Positions 26,901-38,978 of a DNA stretch of 64,000 nucleotides are shown piece by piece. Location: the NCBI GenBank assembly GCA_000708835.1, contig DF237092.1, positions 110,943-174,942 on the forward strand, written 5' to 3'. Below the pieces are notes generated by a model. The model was given only the letters and a program-made list of their open reading frames with translations. It did not search any database and was not told where the DNA came from. This DNA comes from Klebsormidium nitens. Its lineage: Eukaryota > Streptophyta > Klebsormidiophyceae > Klebsormidiales > Klebsormidiaceae. Position 1 is the first letter of the stretch. Each line of letters starts with the position of its first letter. The position numbers and the translations under genes are program-made.

Positions 26901-29900
26901 ACACCTGAAACGCCCCCCATACGTCGTGAGATCAGGTAGTTGCTCACGGCATTCTCTTACTTGCCCCTTTTTTAAACAGAGAACCAGCCGACTTGTCTGA
27001 TGATACGTTTTGTTCGCCGGACTTACATCAAAGTCCTGTCTGAACTTCATGGTTTGGATACGGTCCGAACTGGTTCAACAGGTTTATTGGTCGTCATTAC
27101 AGGTTTGATGCCAAGGTTATTTGCAAGGTTCCCCTGATAGATTGCTTTGTAGAAAGGTTGATAAGAAACTTGGATGGATTCTTCGATGGCCCTGCAGAAA
27201 AGGACGCTCAAAAGGCACCCTGTCGTTCAGCTCTGAGCAGCTAGTAACGCTTGCTCGAGACCGCGGCAGCACTTTCTGTGAGCATACAAAGAATCCTACA
27301 GCGAACAGAGTTAACGCGAAAGTGATATTCCCCCTCCGATATGTCTGTCTGCCAGGGTTTCGCCAGGTGGCTGACCTCGGAATGTTGCTGTACTGCCACG
27401 TGTCTCGCCTGGAGAGATTTACTACTGCACACGTGTCATACAATTTAGGTGCCACGTGGTTTACCTGGGAAGGTTGCTGTATTGCGCTGGGACCGTGAAA
27501 GGCAGCGCCGGCGCCTGTAGCAGCTCAAGTTGCGCGAGGTTGTTCAGCACCGCTTGGATGCGCACTGAAGCCACGTCAGCATCCTGGGCGTCGATGGCCT
27601 CCAAGAGACCCTTGTAGCTCGTCTGTAGGGGAAGAGCACTTTCAGTAGGATGCTACCTCGAAGCATCCTTGAGAAATTTGTTTCGCGGCTATGGATTGTT
27701 ACAAAAGCCGCGAATGAGAGTCGCTCAAGTGGGCACAATTGCCTTGATTGTAATCCAACTTTGTTTATGGCAAACCTTGAGCGGTTGCACACCCAATGAC
27801 AGCCACCAATTTCGAACTTTCATTATGCACGGCGCCAAGCTTCTTCTAACTCAGGAAATCCGGACTGGGTACTTTATGAAAGAAGTGAAAGGCTATGGAA
27901 GTCAGGAAACTGGTAAATGGATGAAAGAGGCATCAACAAGATCCTTGGTTGACATAAGAAGAGATAGCTGTGCAAACGATTTTCGCATATTCAACTCTTA
28001 AAAGATCAATTGAAGTCCTCAGTGCCGATATCTACCACGAGCACTTTTCCATCTATGCAGAGCTGGCTCTTGTAGGCAGAAGTCAAAACGAACTTCGTTA
28101 AATTGCATGCAAAGTAGTCAAAGACGTGCTTTCGACTCAATCCCAGAGTATACTTCCATAAGGCGCTAAGCAACGACCTCGAAGCTGGTAGCTTCATGTG
28201 AATCACCGCCTCGAAGCTACTTCAGGGGTGTGCTCGTGCTTTCTAAACTTAACCAGGATTGAAATGAGTTGGGAGATAGAGCACATTCTGGAGCACCGCC
28301 ACATCATTTACACTGTTACACTTTGAGTTTGAATCCGACTTTTCCACCAGCCCTGTCTTTAAGACATAGGCTCAACTACAACTCCCACCAAAGCTAATCC
28401 CTGGTTGCACTCCGGTCCCTAAGAAGTCCGAGTTTCTCAAAATCAGCACTTTTCCATAACCTGGCACGGTAAGTTGTGAAGCTGCCCGAAATTCCATCTA
28501 GCGCTTGAAGCTCTACGGATCTGCGCTGCGGGTCCAAATCTACTCAGCGTAAAAGGATGCGCGTACACTCACCCTGCCCTCTATTAGGCTGGCATAGATA
28601 CCCTCGGCCTGCTGTCGAAACTGCGGCCCCACAGCGTTCAGAATGGCGTCCTTGCTTTTGGTTGCAATCTGCAGCACAAGAAGGAAGTCCCCTTTCACTG
28701 GAAGATTGCTGGTCACGCCACCAGAGAGACTCTAATTCTGGGACCCCACTGAAGATTTTGGTGTTGGACGACCCCAAGCTATAGAAGAGAGCAAGCCTGG
28801 CTGGAATGTCAAAGCCTCGAGACCTGAGCAGTTGCACTAATTGAAGTGTCAAGGGCAAGCTCAAAGCTGATCACAAATAGCTGGCACAGGATCCCATTTG
28901 CGAGGGACCCAGGTGCAAAGATGAGCAAGAGACAAATTCGCGCACCGCCTGGCGAACGGCCGTTTCCAAGCTTCTCAGAAAGTTAGTAACAAAGCGAACC
29001 AGGGGTAGCATATTGGGTGCCAGCATGTCGATCACAAAGCCTAAACGAGGCAACGGAGCTTTTGAGTTCACGGTGGAAGAAAAGGAAGAAGCGGTTACCT
29101 CTAGCGCCTCCTTTGTGTTTTTGGCCATGCTGCCGTAGGGCTTCCTCTGTGGGATCCGAAGAAGGTAGGACAGCTCTTCGATCAACTCCTGCAAAGGAAG
29201 CACCAGCAATCTTCTAAAAAACTGGATCAACTCTCGTTACTTTGCAAGGCATGCCCTTGGGATACATACTTGTCAAGAGGTGCGCTTCTATCACTCTTTA
29301 GCACAACCGCCGATGAGTCAGGCTATCAGTGTTGGAGACTGCTGGATGAGAACGATGCTTTTTAGGCCCTTGTGCATGAGGTACATTGTCCGGATATCGA
29401 CGCCAGGATGCCTAGCGTACTCCAGTGATTTTGATCAACTATGCAATAATCACGTCAATCTCTCACAAGCTTTGCTGAAGGTGTCAGGGACGCATTACAT
29501 GCTTCGAGGGCCTTCCACCACCCTCAAAGTAAACGTGTTGATGGACTTAGAAAGAAGATGGCCCACATGGCGTAAGCAAGCCAGGTCCAAGTATGATAGA
29601 AGCTAGTGAAGAGGTTCCAATCTAAATGACTGCATGGGGATTCAGAGCCTACCAATCCTTCACAGCTCGTCCGCCTCGACTTGTGGTGATGCTAGACGTC
29701 TTGGTTGACGATGATGAGAATCCGTTCTACTTTTGATCGTTACAGAAGGGTGCGGTGCTCTGGAGGTCCACTTGCAGGCTGCTTTGGCCGCGTAATTGGA
29801 TGTTTGATACGTGCATTGGTGGTACATCAGATGATCAATGGTCCTGAACCAAGCTAGATAGCCTAGCTGCTGGACTCCCTGCACTTCAATCCGTACACTC

Positions 29901-30433
29901 AGTATCCTGTTTTTCACTTTTCTGATATGCTAACTCACCTGCATTTTCTTCGTCTCAACATTCAGAGCAGGAATTGCTCGTCGCAGGGCGACATCACCCG
30001 CTTTCGGGATTCTCGTGTTCGGGTTCGTCAGCACCGCCTCTGCCACTGGCACACTCCCTCCAAACACATCCACCGGCGTCATAGGCGCCACGCTTTGAAG
30101 CACCGCCAGAACTAGAGCGGCCACTTTGCCTTTCGCCCAACTTCCGGCTGGCGCCACATTCTGTTCACGCTTGATCAAAGGCGACTCACTGTTAGCAGCA
30201 TTTCTGTGCGTGTCGCTGGATTTCAACGACATTTCAACGACGCCAGGTTTGCATGAACTACTGTGCCACCGTACATTGCCTGCATGATGCTGCAATTGAT
30301 GAGGAACACGCTTCCCAAATGTGCCACCATTTGAAGCGCTCTGCAAGGGATTCCGGCGCCGCTCTGTCTTCCCTGCCCTTGCCCTGATGCATGACAAGCA
30401 GGCCCCCTCCCGCACCAACACGGCAGACGCCAT
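23925..30433 (-). CDS. CYP37: CYP37-type thylakoid-lumen peptidyl-prolyl isomerase-like protein (478 aa, 9 exons)
   Basis: Exons on the minus strand, in order: 30433-29939, 29188-29099, 28668-28573, 27622-27465, 26870-26714, 26197-26039, 25239-25117, 24382-24333, 24033-23925 (TAG). All introns are GT-AG and all phases close. Residues 1 to about 100 look like a chloroplast transit peptide (starting MASAVLV). A hydrophobic stretch and an AEA site at 131-133 then suit Sec-type lumen targeting (no twin Arg seen). Family landmarks are LALRRAIP-like VALRRAIP (148-155), SYLLRIPQRKPYG early in exon 2, DGYSAPITAGNFADL in exon 5, and SVYGAVVAAH with FFYLYD in exon 7. Length is close to the land-plant protein. 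CYP37/CYP38-type proteins fold as a helical domain plus a cyclophilin domain and act in photosystem maintenance; catalytic activity is doubtful in the family. The start is the first ATG in frame. Echo copies of exons 4 and 7 stand in introns 4 and 6. Confidence 0.95.
24511..24542. repeat. 16-bp perfect tandem duplication in CYP37 intron 7
   Basis: gcggaacacgtcagca is present twice head-to-tail inside the intron between CYP37 exons 7 and 8. It has no evident relation to either exon. Confidence 0.85.
25230..25400 (-). repeat. Exon-edge echo: 42-bp tandem copies of the CYP37 exon 7 acceptor
   Basis: The real acceptor of CYP37 exon 7 is at 25240-25241 (minus-strand ctag then GGCGGCGAGATTCCCATC). 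Equivalent AG positions recur at 25282-25283, 25324-25325 and 25366-25367, a period of exactly 42 bp. Each is followed by a GGCGGGGA word. The second copy (GGCGGGGAGATCCCAACC) is the closest to the exon. The two outer copies keep ctag and the middle one has tcag. A weaker relative may sit at 25457. Confidence 0.85.
27368..27398 (-). repeat. Exon-edge echo of the CYP37 exon 4 donor end
   Basis: On the minus strand the real exon 4 end reads CAATACAGCAACCTTCCCAG and then GTAAAC (donor at 27464). At 27376 upward lies CAGTACAGCAACATTCCGAG followed by GTCAGC, 89 bases further into intron 4. The donor dinucleotide and the encoded QYSN.PR are both kept, so this is a duplicated exon end, not a chance match. 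Confidence 0.85.
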
Positions 30434-30935
30434 TGCTTCTTGCCCCGTGCTTTCAATCCATGCAACCAACAATTGCCCGTCCACCCCTTGTCTGAGTTAT
30501 TCTTGCTGCTTAGAGTCAGACAGTTTGTCCGACAAGACGACCATCATCCTCTAACACCTATAAGCAAGAAGTCTGTCATCGAAATATGAGCGACCTATTA
30601 TTCTTATATCCAATACCCACATATGTCAGGAAACTTTTGACAGATTTGTAACAAATGCAAGGAGCAAGCGCGTATTCCTGGCTTATTCCCAAGAGCGTAT
30701 ACCAACTTCAAGTCGTGTCATACAACGGTTTCCTTCCGCTCGATCTTCCAGACTTGTCTCCGGGCTTTCGGTCCCTGCCAAACGAGAACTACAGTACATC
30801 GTGGGTTGCGGGTGAGCTTTTGCCGGGCTCGCGCCTCTTTCCTCTTCCTCTTTCGCCAGGCGTTGGCTGCACACGCCGGGCTGGGTACGCAGGGAGGGCT
30901 TGCAGCTTGCCAGGCGTTGACCGTGGTCAGCCATC
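30434..30935. promoter_or_regulatory. Shared 0.5-kb region between divergent CYP37 and RPS3A starts
   Basis: The two start codons point away from each other with 502 bases between them, so both promoters and both 5' leaders must lie here. No TATA box is obvious near either gene. On the RPS3A side there is a strong pyrimidine tract (30834-30853). On the CYP37 side no in-frame ATG precedes the chosen start; a three-codon upstream ORF (ATG GAT TGA at 30461-30453, minus) lies in another frame. Joint control of a ribosomal and a plastid gene is possible but not shown. Confidence 0.6.
30834..30853 (+). promoter_or_regulatory. Pyrimidine tract typical of ribosomal-protein gene starts
   Basis: cctctttcctcttcctcttt, 20 pyrimidines in a row, 82 bases before the RPS3A ATG. 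Ribosomal-protein genes of many eukaryotes start transcription inside such a tract. I infer that the RPS3A transcription start is here; the transcript would begin with a TOP-like C/T run. Confidence 0.5.
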
Positions 30936-33900
30936 ATGGCGGTCGGGTAAGAGATCCTCCTTGGCCGGGTCGTTTTGCGGTCCAGTTACGGTACTCGCTC
31001 AAATTTGAGGATGGGCGCTGAACTTGAAAGAGGTTTATATGCCGGCGTGGATGGGAGTGGTTTGAGCAAGGGCAGGGATGCAATACTAGAGGGGATGCTG
31101 ATGAAGGGATTTCTGATATTTGAAAGTAGTCTGAGACAAGAGGGGAGGGGGCGTATGCAAGGAAGTGTTGAAGTTGCAGCTAGCGCTAAGAACGTTCATC
31201 TGTGTTGCGTTGCTGATTGTAGGCCCGCAATACGGATGCTCAGTTCAGGATTTCTTGCTAAGCCGGGCCCGAAAGCAGTACTGATTGTGGGACTTTCTAC
31301 GTGTGCAGCAAGAACAAGCGCATCTCAAAGGGGAAGAAGGGTGGCAAGAAGAAAGTGTGAGTATCTAGCTTTCCTCTACTCATGCCGATTGTACAACTAG
31401 GGATCTGTTTTCAAAGCGTGCCAGTTAGATTGTCAAAGGCGGGTTGCTCTGTCCGGTGCTGTCAACCATTACCATTTCTAATCAGCCATGTATAGTTCAT
31501 GGAGTAGGCTGCAACACCGGGCTTTGTGGGGCGAAGACTCTGCGAAATGCAGTGTTGGTCAACCATTACCATGACCAGTCAGTTTGTAGGCAGTCAGTCT
31601 GTTGGCAGTTGATTGAACAGGTGCATAGAGGCCGTTACCATCTTGATGGGAATGGTTGAGCAATGCAATGGAGGGCCCTACGGCATGAAGCGACCGGTCT
31701 GCAGCAGTCGTACAGCAGCAGGTTCCGGTCTTTCTTGTAGCATGTCCATAGGATGTGGTAGAGGTTCCTCGGGAGACGACAGTATAGCAGCGTCGGCGGG
31801 GAAGTTGATGAGGATTATCTAGCCACAGCAATTGGCAGCATCAGCAGAAGCGCTCTGAGTCAAGAAAGCGTGCAAGCTTTCTCAGGTCTGGAGTGAAAGC
31901 TGGTAGTGCCAAGCTCCTGCACATCTTGCTCCCCGTCTGCATCGGGATATTTTCCATCGAACCAGACTGCAAAGATGCATCTGGGGCTGTAAGGCTGTCA
32001 GATGGTGCAGCTGGATGTTGCCGTCCGGAAGTACCTCAGAAAGTCAGCTTTATTCCAGGATAGGAAAGCCTTCTGACACCTTATTCTCGGCTCAAGTAGC
32101 TTGGGTTTTCTGGCCCCATACAAGCCCGGAAACTGCGCATTCGCATAGGCAGCCTGAAGCGGGGCTGTGACAGCATCAGTTGGGGTTGGTTGGGGCGTCT
32201 TCCAGGCGCTTCTTAGGCACAGAGACTCTAGCGACCAGCGAATGTTTCTCTCTTCTATATCTGCGCCTTGGCTCTTAGACCGTTGTTTTGCTTGCAGCTC
32301 CGACCCCTTCGCCAAGAAGGATTGGTATGACATCAAGGCGCCGTCCGTCTTCTCCCAGAGGAATGTTGGCAAGACCCTGGTGACGCGGACACAGGGAACA
32401 AAGGTGCGCTCCGCGTCCTTGGCCCTTGACTATTTGTGCAATTGCAAATGGTTCTGATCATGAGTTTCATGAGGGTTGAGCAAGAGCTGGATCAGCCAGC
32501 GAGCTGGTCTGGAGCGAGCATACTTCCGTCATGGAATGAGGAATGATTCGTGTTTGGATGCAAAGCGTTACGCAAGAGCTGGCAGTACAAGCTACTCTGA
32601 CCTCAATAAAGCGATCGCTTGCAGCAACGCTTTACATTCAAAACGAGCTACGAGCTTGTCTTAGACTCCCGTCTCTGCTCGCTTCATTTGAGCATCATCA
32701 AGGAAGGACTTGGGGGGCTTGTATCGTCAGCAGGTTTTTTATCAAGCCATTTGTCGGGGTTAGGGGCCGCCGGCGTAGTTTCACTAGCACCCTAAGTACA
32801 ACCTAGGTCGCATTTCGTATCAAATGCCCAATTGCTGTATGTTTGCAGATTGCTTCCGACGGGTTGAAGGGCCGGGTGTTTGAGGTGTCGCTGGCGGACC
32901 TGAACAACGATGAGGACCAGGCGTTCAGGAAGATGAAGCTGCGGGCGGAGGACGTGCAGGGCAAGAACGTGCTCACCAACTTCTACGTGAGCGCCGAACT
33001 CATGTTCACCAGCATTTTCTGATTTTCTTAAATCTCAAAAGTGGTTTGCTGATGCTAAGCAACTCCCCGAATCCAACGCTATTATCAATGTTCAAAGGTG
33101 GTTTGCTGGTGCCAAGCAACTCCCTGAAGAACACCCAGTTGTCAGTTCCAGATTGGTTTGTAAGCATTGACCTAATGATTAAGTTGTTATCCCACCCCGA
33201 AAGCACCATTGGGCACAGGGGGCATGCAATTGCAAGCGGTGAATCGATCTTTCTTTTGGGGTTCAGTCTTTCATATGGAAGCTTGCTGAGGTTTGCTGGC
33301 CGGATGATCAGTCCAGGATTGTTGGGTACTGCAGCTTGGGGGCAGAGCAGAGCTGGCTATCACGGCAACATATGCATTGCAACCAACTGCACTAGCTTTG
33401 CACCTCAAGGTCCTGCTGATTCTTAGCTTTTTGACTCCGACCAGAACTAGAATAAGAGATATTTCCCCTGGTTGAAAGTCTGTGCTTGTAGACAAGCCCC
33501 GCTGCAGAGCGCTATGACATTAGTTATTTGAACAGGATGGATATTCGCCACTTTGGCACCAATCTCAAGCGCACTTTCACAATATTCGTCTGTTGAAAGC
33601 CGTCGAATAGTTGTCCTCTCTGACAGCCTTAAACTTCACGATAAACGGGACCACCGTTCTTTCCCCTTGAGGTTCACTTCGAATAAAGCAAGGCAGTCAA
33701 GAAGAACTTCTGGACTGACATCTTCCATTGTGTTTTCTCAGGGCATGGACTTCACGACCGACAAGCTGCGGTCGCTGGTGCGCAAGTGGCAGAGCCTCAT
33801 TGAGGCGAACGTGGACGTGAAGACGACCGACAACTACACGCTGCGTGTGTTTGCCATTGCCTTCACCAAGAAGCGCCAGAACCAGATCAAGCGGACGTGC

Positions 33901-36900
33901 TACGCGCAGACCGCCCAGATTAGACAGGTGAGACGCGCAAAATATTGGTCAGAAGTTCGTTTTGAGACATTTTGCCTTGCTTGTTGTCCTCTCCCTACTT
34001 CACCTCCCTACTTTTGGAAGAGAAGGGCAATGGGGGGTATGCATGCTTTAGTGCTTGGATATCATTCTAGCAGAGAACTGAGGTGTGTCGTCTTGAAAGT
34101 CCCTGATGATGACGGTCCAGGCCCGTTGACAAGACTGTCAACGGCAGTTGCAACGCAGAGGGGCGTTGGTGAGATGCAAGTTGCATATCACGCCAGATAC
34201 ATATGCAGTGCGCCTTCAATTTCTTCAAGTCGCTGTATGCAGAACTGTTACGCAAATCCATTTTTCGTTGTGTGCATCCTGGATTAGTTGGTTCTGTCTT
34301 GAAGAGAGAGGTCCTCTACTAATGGTTTCCGAAACAAGTCTTGCTCGTGTGAGCCCGCCCACCATTGAAACGAAAACGACGGCTAAATGTGAGCCGCTGT
34401 GTTTGTCATCGAAGTCGAAGTGATACTATCTTGTTAACGACCCATCAAGGTATTCAAAGGCTTTGAATCTTCCGGGGCTTACTGGATGGGTTTTCTTTTA
34501 AGTGAGTGCTCTGGTTGATAAGACACTTTTCTCGAAGTTTTTGTTGGACTTCCGTTCTTATGCTGGAGGTGTTTCTCTGTTCATGAGGCGGATGTATGCG
34601 TTTCCTTTTGCAGTCAACTCGGGTGGAGGGTTTTTTAGATCTTATGTTCCATGTATTTTCCGTATTGGATCGTTGTGCCCTCCCTTGACCCGTATCTGAC
34701 TTTTCACCGCTTTCTTGGGGTGGGACGAAAGAAGTGGAAAAAGTAGAGCTTTTGCTGATGCGACTCTGCTTCGTTGCAGTCGGTCATTGCAGCTCCTGCT
34801 TTACTCCCGCGTGACGAGGCACATGGACTGGCTGAGAGCCAGCTCTCGTTGTTTGGTCTGTTGCAAGAGGGGCTCTTTCAATATGCATCTTTTTCGGTCG
34901 AAAGGGTGCACACAAAGGGTTGGCGCCTCCGTCTGGGTCTAGTTTCTAAGACAAGCAAGACAACACTCTGTTGGCAGCAGGGGGCCTAACAAGCCCCTGC
35001 ATGTGGCCCGACAATTTCAGTTCTTGCAACAGCATATCGAGGCTACTCACCTGCGCACAAGCTCCTTGATGCTGCGGGCCTTTCGCTATCGGCACATTTC
35101 AATCCTTTTCTTATTCTGACAAGGACACCAGATTTCGGACATTGGGTACCTTTGAAAGTATCTGCTCGCCCGATTTCCCAGTTTCTTGAACAGACGTTGC
35201 ATTCATATCTTAAGACGTGTGTGAGTGTGATACGGATCCTAGAAAGAGGGCATCGCACCTTGTATCGTCTCGGACCCGTTCAAAACGTCCACCACCCTCG
35301 AATGTCTTGAAAAGGAGCTTGCTCGCTTTGGCTGATCTCAAACATGCCATCCACTTGCAGACGTCCGCAGCCCTCCATCCTGCCCCTGCGAGAACCTAGA
35401 GATGCAGATTGTAGTTGATATCTGAGCCGCTCACCTCCCGCCTAAGTGCTGACACTGGATTTGTTTCACAATTCTTCCTCCCCTTTGCACAGATCCGCAA
35501 GAAGAGGTGGAGTTCATGACGCAAGAAACGCCAGTTTTTTCCTCGTTCTGGATTGGGAACTTCACATTTCGTTCCCTCTACGCGCAGATTCGCAAGCCGA
35601 ACTTGGAAATCATCACGCGAGAATGCAGTCTCCTGATGGTCCGGCACCTCAGATCCTCATAAATCCCCCCCCCTTCGCTGCACAGATCCGCAAGAAGATG
35701 GTGGAGATCATCACGCGGGAGACGCAGAGCTGCGACCTGAAGGAGCTGGTCCAGAAGTTCATCCCCGAGGTGATTGGCAAGGAGATCGAGAAGGCGACCG
35801 CCGGCATCTACCCCCTGCAGAACACGTTCATCCGCAAGGTCAAGATCCTCAAGTCGCCCAAGTTCGACCTGGGCAAGCTCATGGAGGTGAGGCTTCTTTC
35901 GCGGCGGTTTGTTCTCGGTGCTTTGCTTTCGTGATCCTCCGGGGGTTGGGGAGAGGGGTATAGTGAAGTTGTGATTCTCAAGTCGCCCAAGTTCGACCTG
36001 GGCAAGCTCATGGAGGTGAGGCTCTTTTATTTCGGTGTCTAGCGCTTAGTCTTGGGTTTTTATGGGTTTTCCTTGGGGAGTGGAAGTGAAGTTGAGATTG
36101 TCAAGTTGAGACCGTCAAGTCGCCAGGTTCGACCCGGGCAAGCTCATGCAGGTGAGGTGTCTTTCCTTTCAGCGTTTTTGACTTTCTGCTTAGGGCACGT
36201 GGTTTGACGATTTAACAAACAAACAATACGGCCAATTGTTGGAGTTGAGGCTCTCCTTGCGGGTGGGTAACAAGACCTTTGCTCTTTCATGCACGAGGTG
36301 AGGATCTTTGAAGGCACAAGATAGTGGAGAGTCTTCGAGGGGGTTTGACCAGGGTCTTTGTCTATTTATTGCCTGATAAGATCGTTTGGAGATGGAGCAA
36401 GGACTGAGTGACAATCACAGATACAGTTTGAGTTGTTCTCTGTTTCGATCACTCTGCGGTGGGGTAGTTTGGGCACTCCTTGTCAAGCAGTCGTTCGCCT
36501 GCCCGTGGCGGGATGGCTGCCGCGGGGTGCCCACAGGAACGCGGGGCGAAGATGGTGGGCGGCAGCCTTTCAAACTGCCGCTTTACTATAAAGGCCGGCA
36601 ACAGATCGTTCTTCCCGCCCCAATCTTGTGAATTACGTTACTTCCCTCTTGTTGTCAGAGTGGTCTTTTGGGTGATACGCAACAGGACCGGGGCTCTTGG
36701 ATGCGAGTTGGTTGTCAATCCGTGGAGTTGGCTCCAGCGTTTGCAGACGGCAACGTCCTCAGCGTGTTTGGTTCTGTAACACGAGGAAGTACGGTGCTCT
36801 AAGAGTTAGTAGAGCATTGTTTTCTAAACAGGGAGGTTCATTGCTGCTCGTCTGATGGGATTGTCTGCTTTTCAGGTTCACGGAGATTACTCGGAGGACA

Positions 36901-36986
36901 CGGGGGCCAAGATCGACCGGCCTGTCGGGGACGAGGCTGCTGCGGAGGGCGAGGCCGCCGAGCCTCAAGAAGTCGTCGGTGCATAA
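30936..36986 (+). CDS. RPS3A: 40S ribosomal protein S3a (eS1), 266 aa, 7 exons
   Basis: Exons: 30936-30946, 31309-31356, 32298-32403, 32849-32986, 33742-33927, 35686-35886, 36876-36986 (TAA). All introns are GT-AG and all phases close. Exon 1 holds only ATG GCG GTC GG, in a good start context (ATCATGG). The protein begins [20 protein letters not shown] and runs through the family blocks [98 protein letters not shown] and [17 protein letters not shown]. It ends in an acidic Glu/Ala-rich tail, as in plants. It is a small-subunit protein near the mRNA exit side, needed for initiation. It is probably a single functional copy here. Exon 6 is flanked on both sides by degenerate copies of its own edges. 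Confidence 0.98.
33036..33125. repeat. Diverged tandem duplication in RPS3A intron 4
   Basis: Two segments, tctcaaaagtggtttgctga... (about 33036) and gttcaaaggtggtttgctgg... (about 33093), share about 35 bases ending in aagcaactccc. The period is about 58 bp. It does not resemble the neighbouring exons. Confidence 0.75.
35484..35635 (+). repeat. Exon-edge echoes: two copies of the RPS3A exon 6 start
   Basis: The real exon 6 starts at 35686 (cacag then ATCCGCAAGAAGATGGTG). Upstream copies start at 35493 (cacag then ATCCGCAAGAAGAGGTGG...) and 35586 (cgcag then ATTCGCAAGCCGAACTTGG...). Each covers about 40-45 bases of exon plus the acceptor. Offsets to the next copy are 93 and 100 bases. Both keep CAG. 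Frame is lost in the first copy by a 1-base change. Confidence 0.9.
35966..36305 (+). repeat. Exon-edge echoes: two or three copies of the RPS3A exon 6 end with donor
   Basis: The real exon 6 ends at 35886 (AAGCTCATGGAG then GTGAGG). Copy 1 ends at 36015 and repeats about 45 exon bases almost perfectly with the same GTGAGG donor. Copy 2 ends at 36151 (AAGCTCATGCAG then GTGAGG) and is more diverged. A faint third trace ends near 36297 (TCATGCACGAG then GTGAGG). Steps are 129, 136 and 146 bases. Similarity falls with distance from the exon, as expected for stepwise duplication. Confidence 0.9.
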
Positions 36987-38978
36987 GTGCAAACAACCGT
37001 TGTTTGTCAAGAATTTTGGCACCTTTTCTGCTGACTTTGTGTACTCTCATGTGTGGTGCATCCATTCAATCCAATGCGCGCTGCATGCCGACGCGCATGA
37101 CGGCGACTCTGCGTGCTTGACTGGGGCATTATACGCCATGCCAGACGCCTTGCTGGAATGGAGATGTCATGCCGCCTGAGTCTGGTTCGGGCCACATGTG
37201 ATGGTGGGAATCTGCAGGTCATTATGACCTTTACGTGAAGTGTCTACGTAGCTTGGTGCGACTTACTTATAGCCTGTCCCAGGACTCCGGGATGTATCTG
37301 CATACACCGAATTAGAAGGATTCATTTGCGTACATAGATACTAACAGAGCCATACTGAGTAACTACGTGTCAGTTAAGTTCTGGCATGTGAATGTGATCG
37401 GATAGTGTGACTGAGCTTGCTGGGGCAGCCCGGCCTATAGCCATTCGTGACCTTCACTAGTGACGATGCGCATGCATCACATGCGCTATAGCAGGGCATT
37501 CCAATGCGGCATCGTACTGAGGTACTAGTGATGTTCGACTAGCCCATGGGGCCATCCCCGCAGTGCAGCTCCGCCTTGCAGTGCCAATGATTGGGCACCG
37601 GTTGGCGGTACCGTCGATCTGCATAAATGTTCCGACAACAAAGGTGCAGGCCGCGCAGCGGCTAACATTGAAAGTAACATATATATACACAATATAGCAT
37701 TCGCATGATATTAATTAAGGCCCGTGCGACATGCTGGCAATATCTTGCGACAACCGTCTCAAGGCTGACTCACCAAAACGTATCTCGAACGTACCTCAGC
37801 ACTATGTGCTAACTTGAGTGAAGATCGCTGAATTGACCGACTCAGACGAGGCTTTATTCTGAGCCCTTGACAGCTTAAAATGCCCATTCAGCACGCAGTG
37901 ACGCGGTGGCTTATAGCATGCGCTCTCGACGTCACACACTACGTCATGGCATCGACCGTGTTGGAACCACTCTATTCCTCATTTCCATTGAATTGAACGC
38001 TGGAGAACGTATCTTGCCCGGCAAGCTACTCAAGGCGGGCAGCTGGTCACCCAGCGTTCAAGTTCGATAGACAATAGTCGGCAGATTTGGTTTGCAATGA
38101 ATCTGTAATCTGTATGGCCTCCCAGCCGGCACCGACAAAACCTGCCATTCCTCAGCGGGGTCCACGTGCAAAGCTGTCAAACTTGTCTTTGATGATATCT
38201 CCTTGCTCGAAAAGTACATGCCAAGCTATGGTTGGATTCGTGAAGTATAAGACACCCGCTTTTTCCATACGGGAGCCCCTTGATAGGGGCCATCGTCAAC
38301 CATGGTCTTAGTCGCCGTCGTGTTCCCTTGTGGAATTGAGAGCTTGCTGTAACCATGGAAGCTCCGAAACTGGTGTGTCCAAGCCAAATACAAGTGAACC
38401 TGCAAGACCGCAGATGAACAGACTTTAGCTGACACGGACGACTTCAGCCTTTGCAATAGCCCCGTCAAGCGACCCTGCCTCCTAGCACTCTCGCCTTCAT
38501 ACGAGCAAATTGAGCGCCTATGGAACCTCATCTTGAAAGTCATTGGTAGTCAACCGAAGCATGAGGCGAATCTAGTAAGCGCTGAATTCGGATATCACCT
38601 GCCTTATGACGATAAGAATGAACCACCATGCGTCATGCATGCGGTGTTAACGCTCAGCAACAGGTTCACAACAAACAAATCATTCGGTCCGATCGCAGTG
38701 GTTCCGGAGATCTGTCCTCTCACAACCATTGGGATTCATAGCCATCCCTGAGGATTTGATTCGCCGCTTCGTAAAGCTTCTGCATACATCCTCACCGAAG
38801 GTCGGACCGGACGCCAACCATGCGCCAATCAGAAGCACTCAACAACCGTAGCGTGCTAGCAACTTCTATCGGCAAGTAACGACTGGTTGGAATTCCAGTC
38901 TCACTTGCTCAAATATGCACGCGCCAAATGATGAAGGATTAACAAAGGAATTGTGAGTAAGTATCCTCGAGTGGTGAT
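36987..38978. other. Intergenic region between two convergent 3' ends
   Basis: It lies between the stop of RPS3A (plus) and the stop of the SLC13 gene (minus). I see no supported exon, RNA gene or repeat with clear borders. It must contain both transcript ends; no single polyadenylation signal stands out. Confidence 0.6.

Noticed and set aside
33553-34287. 244-codon plus-strand frame around RPS3A exon 5
   Set aside because: Only the part 33742-33927 matches S3a. The rest is intron read-through between a GT donor and an AG acceptor.
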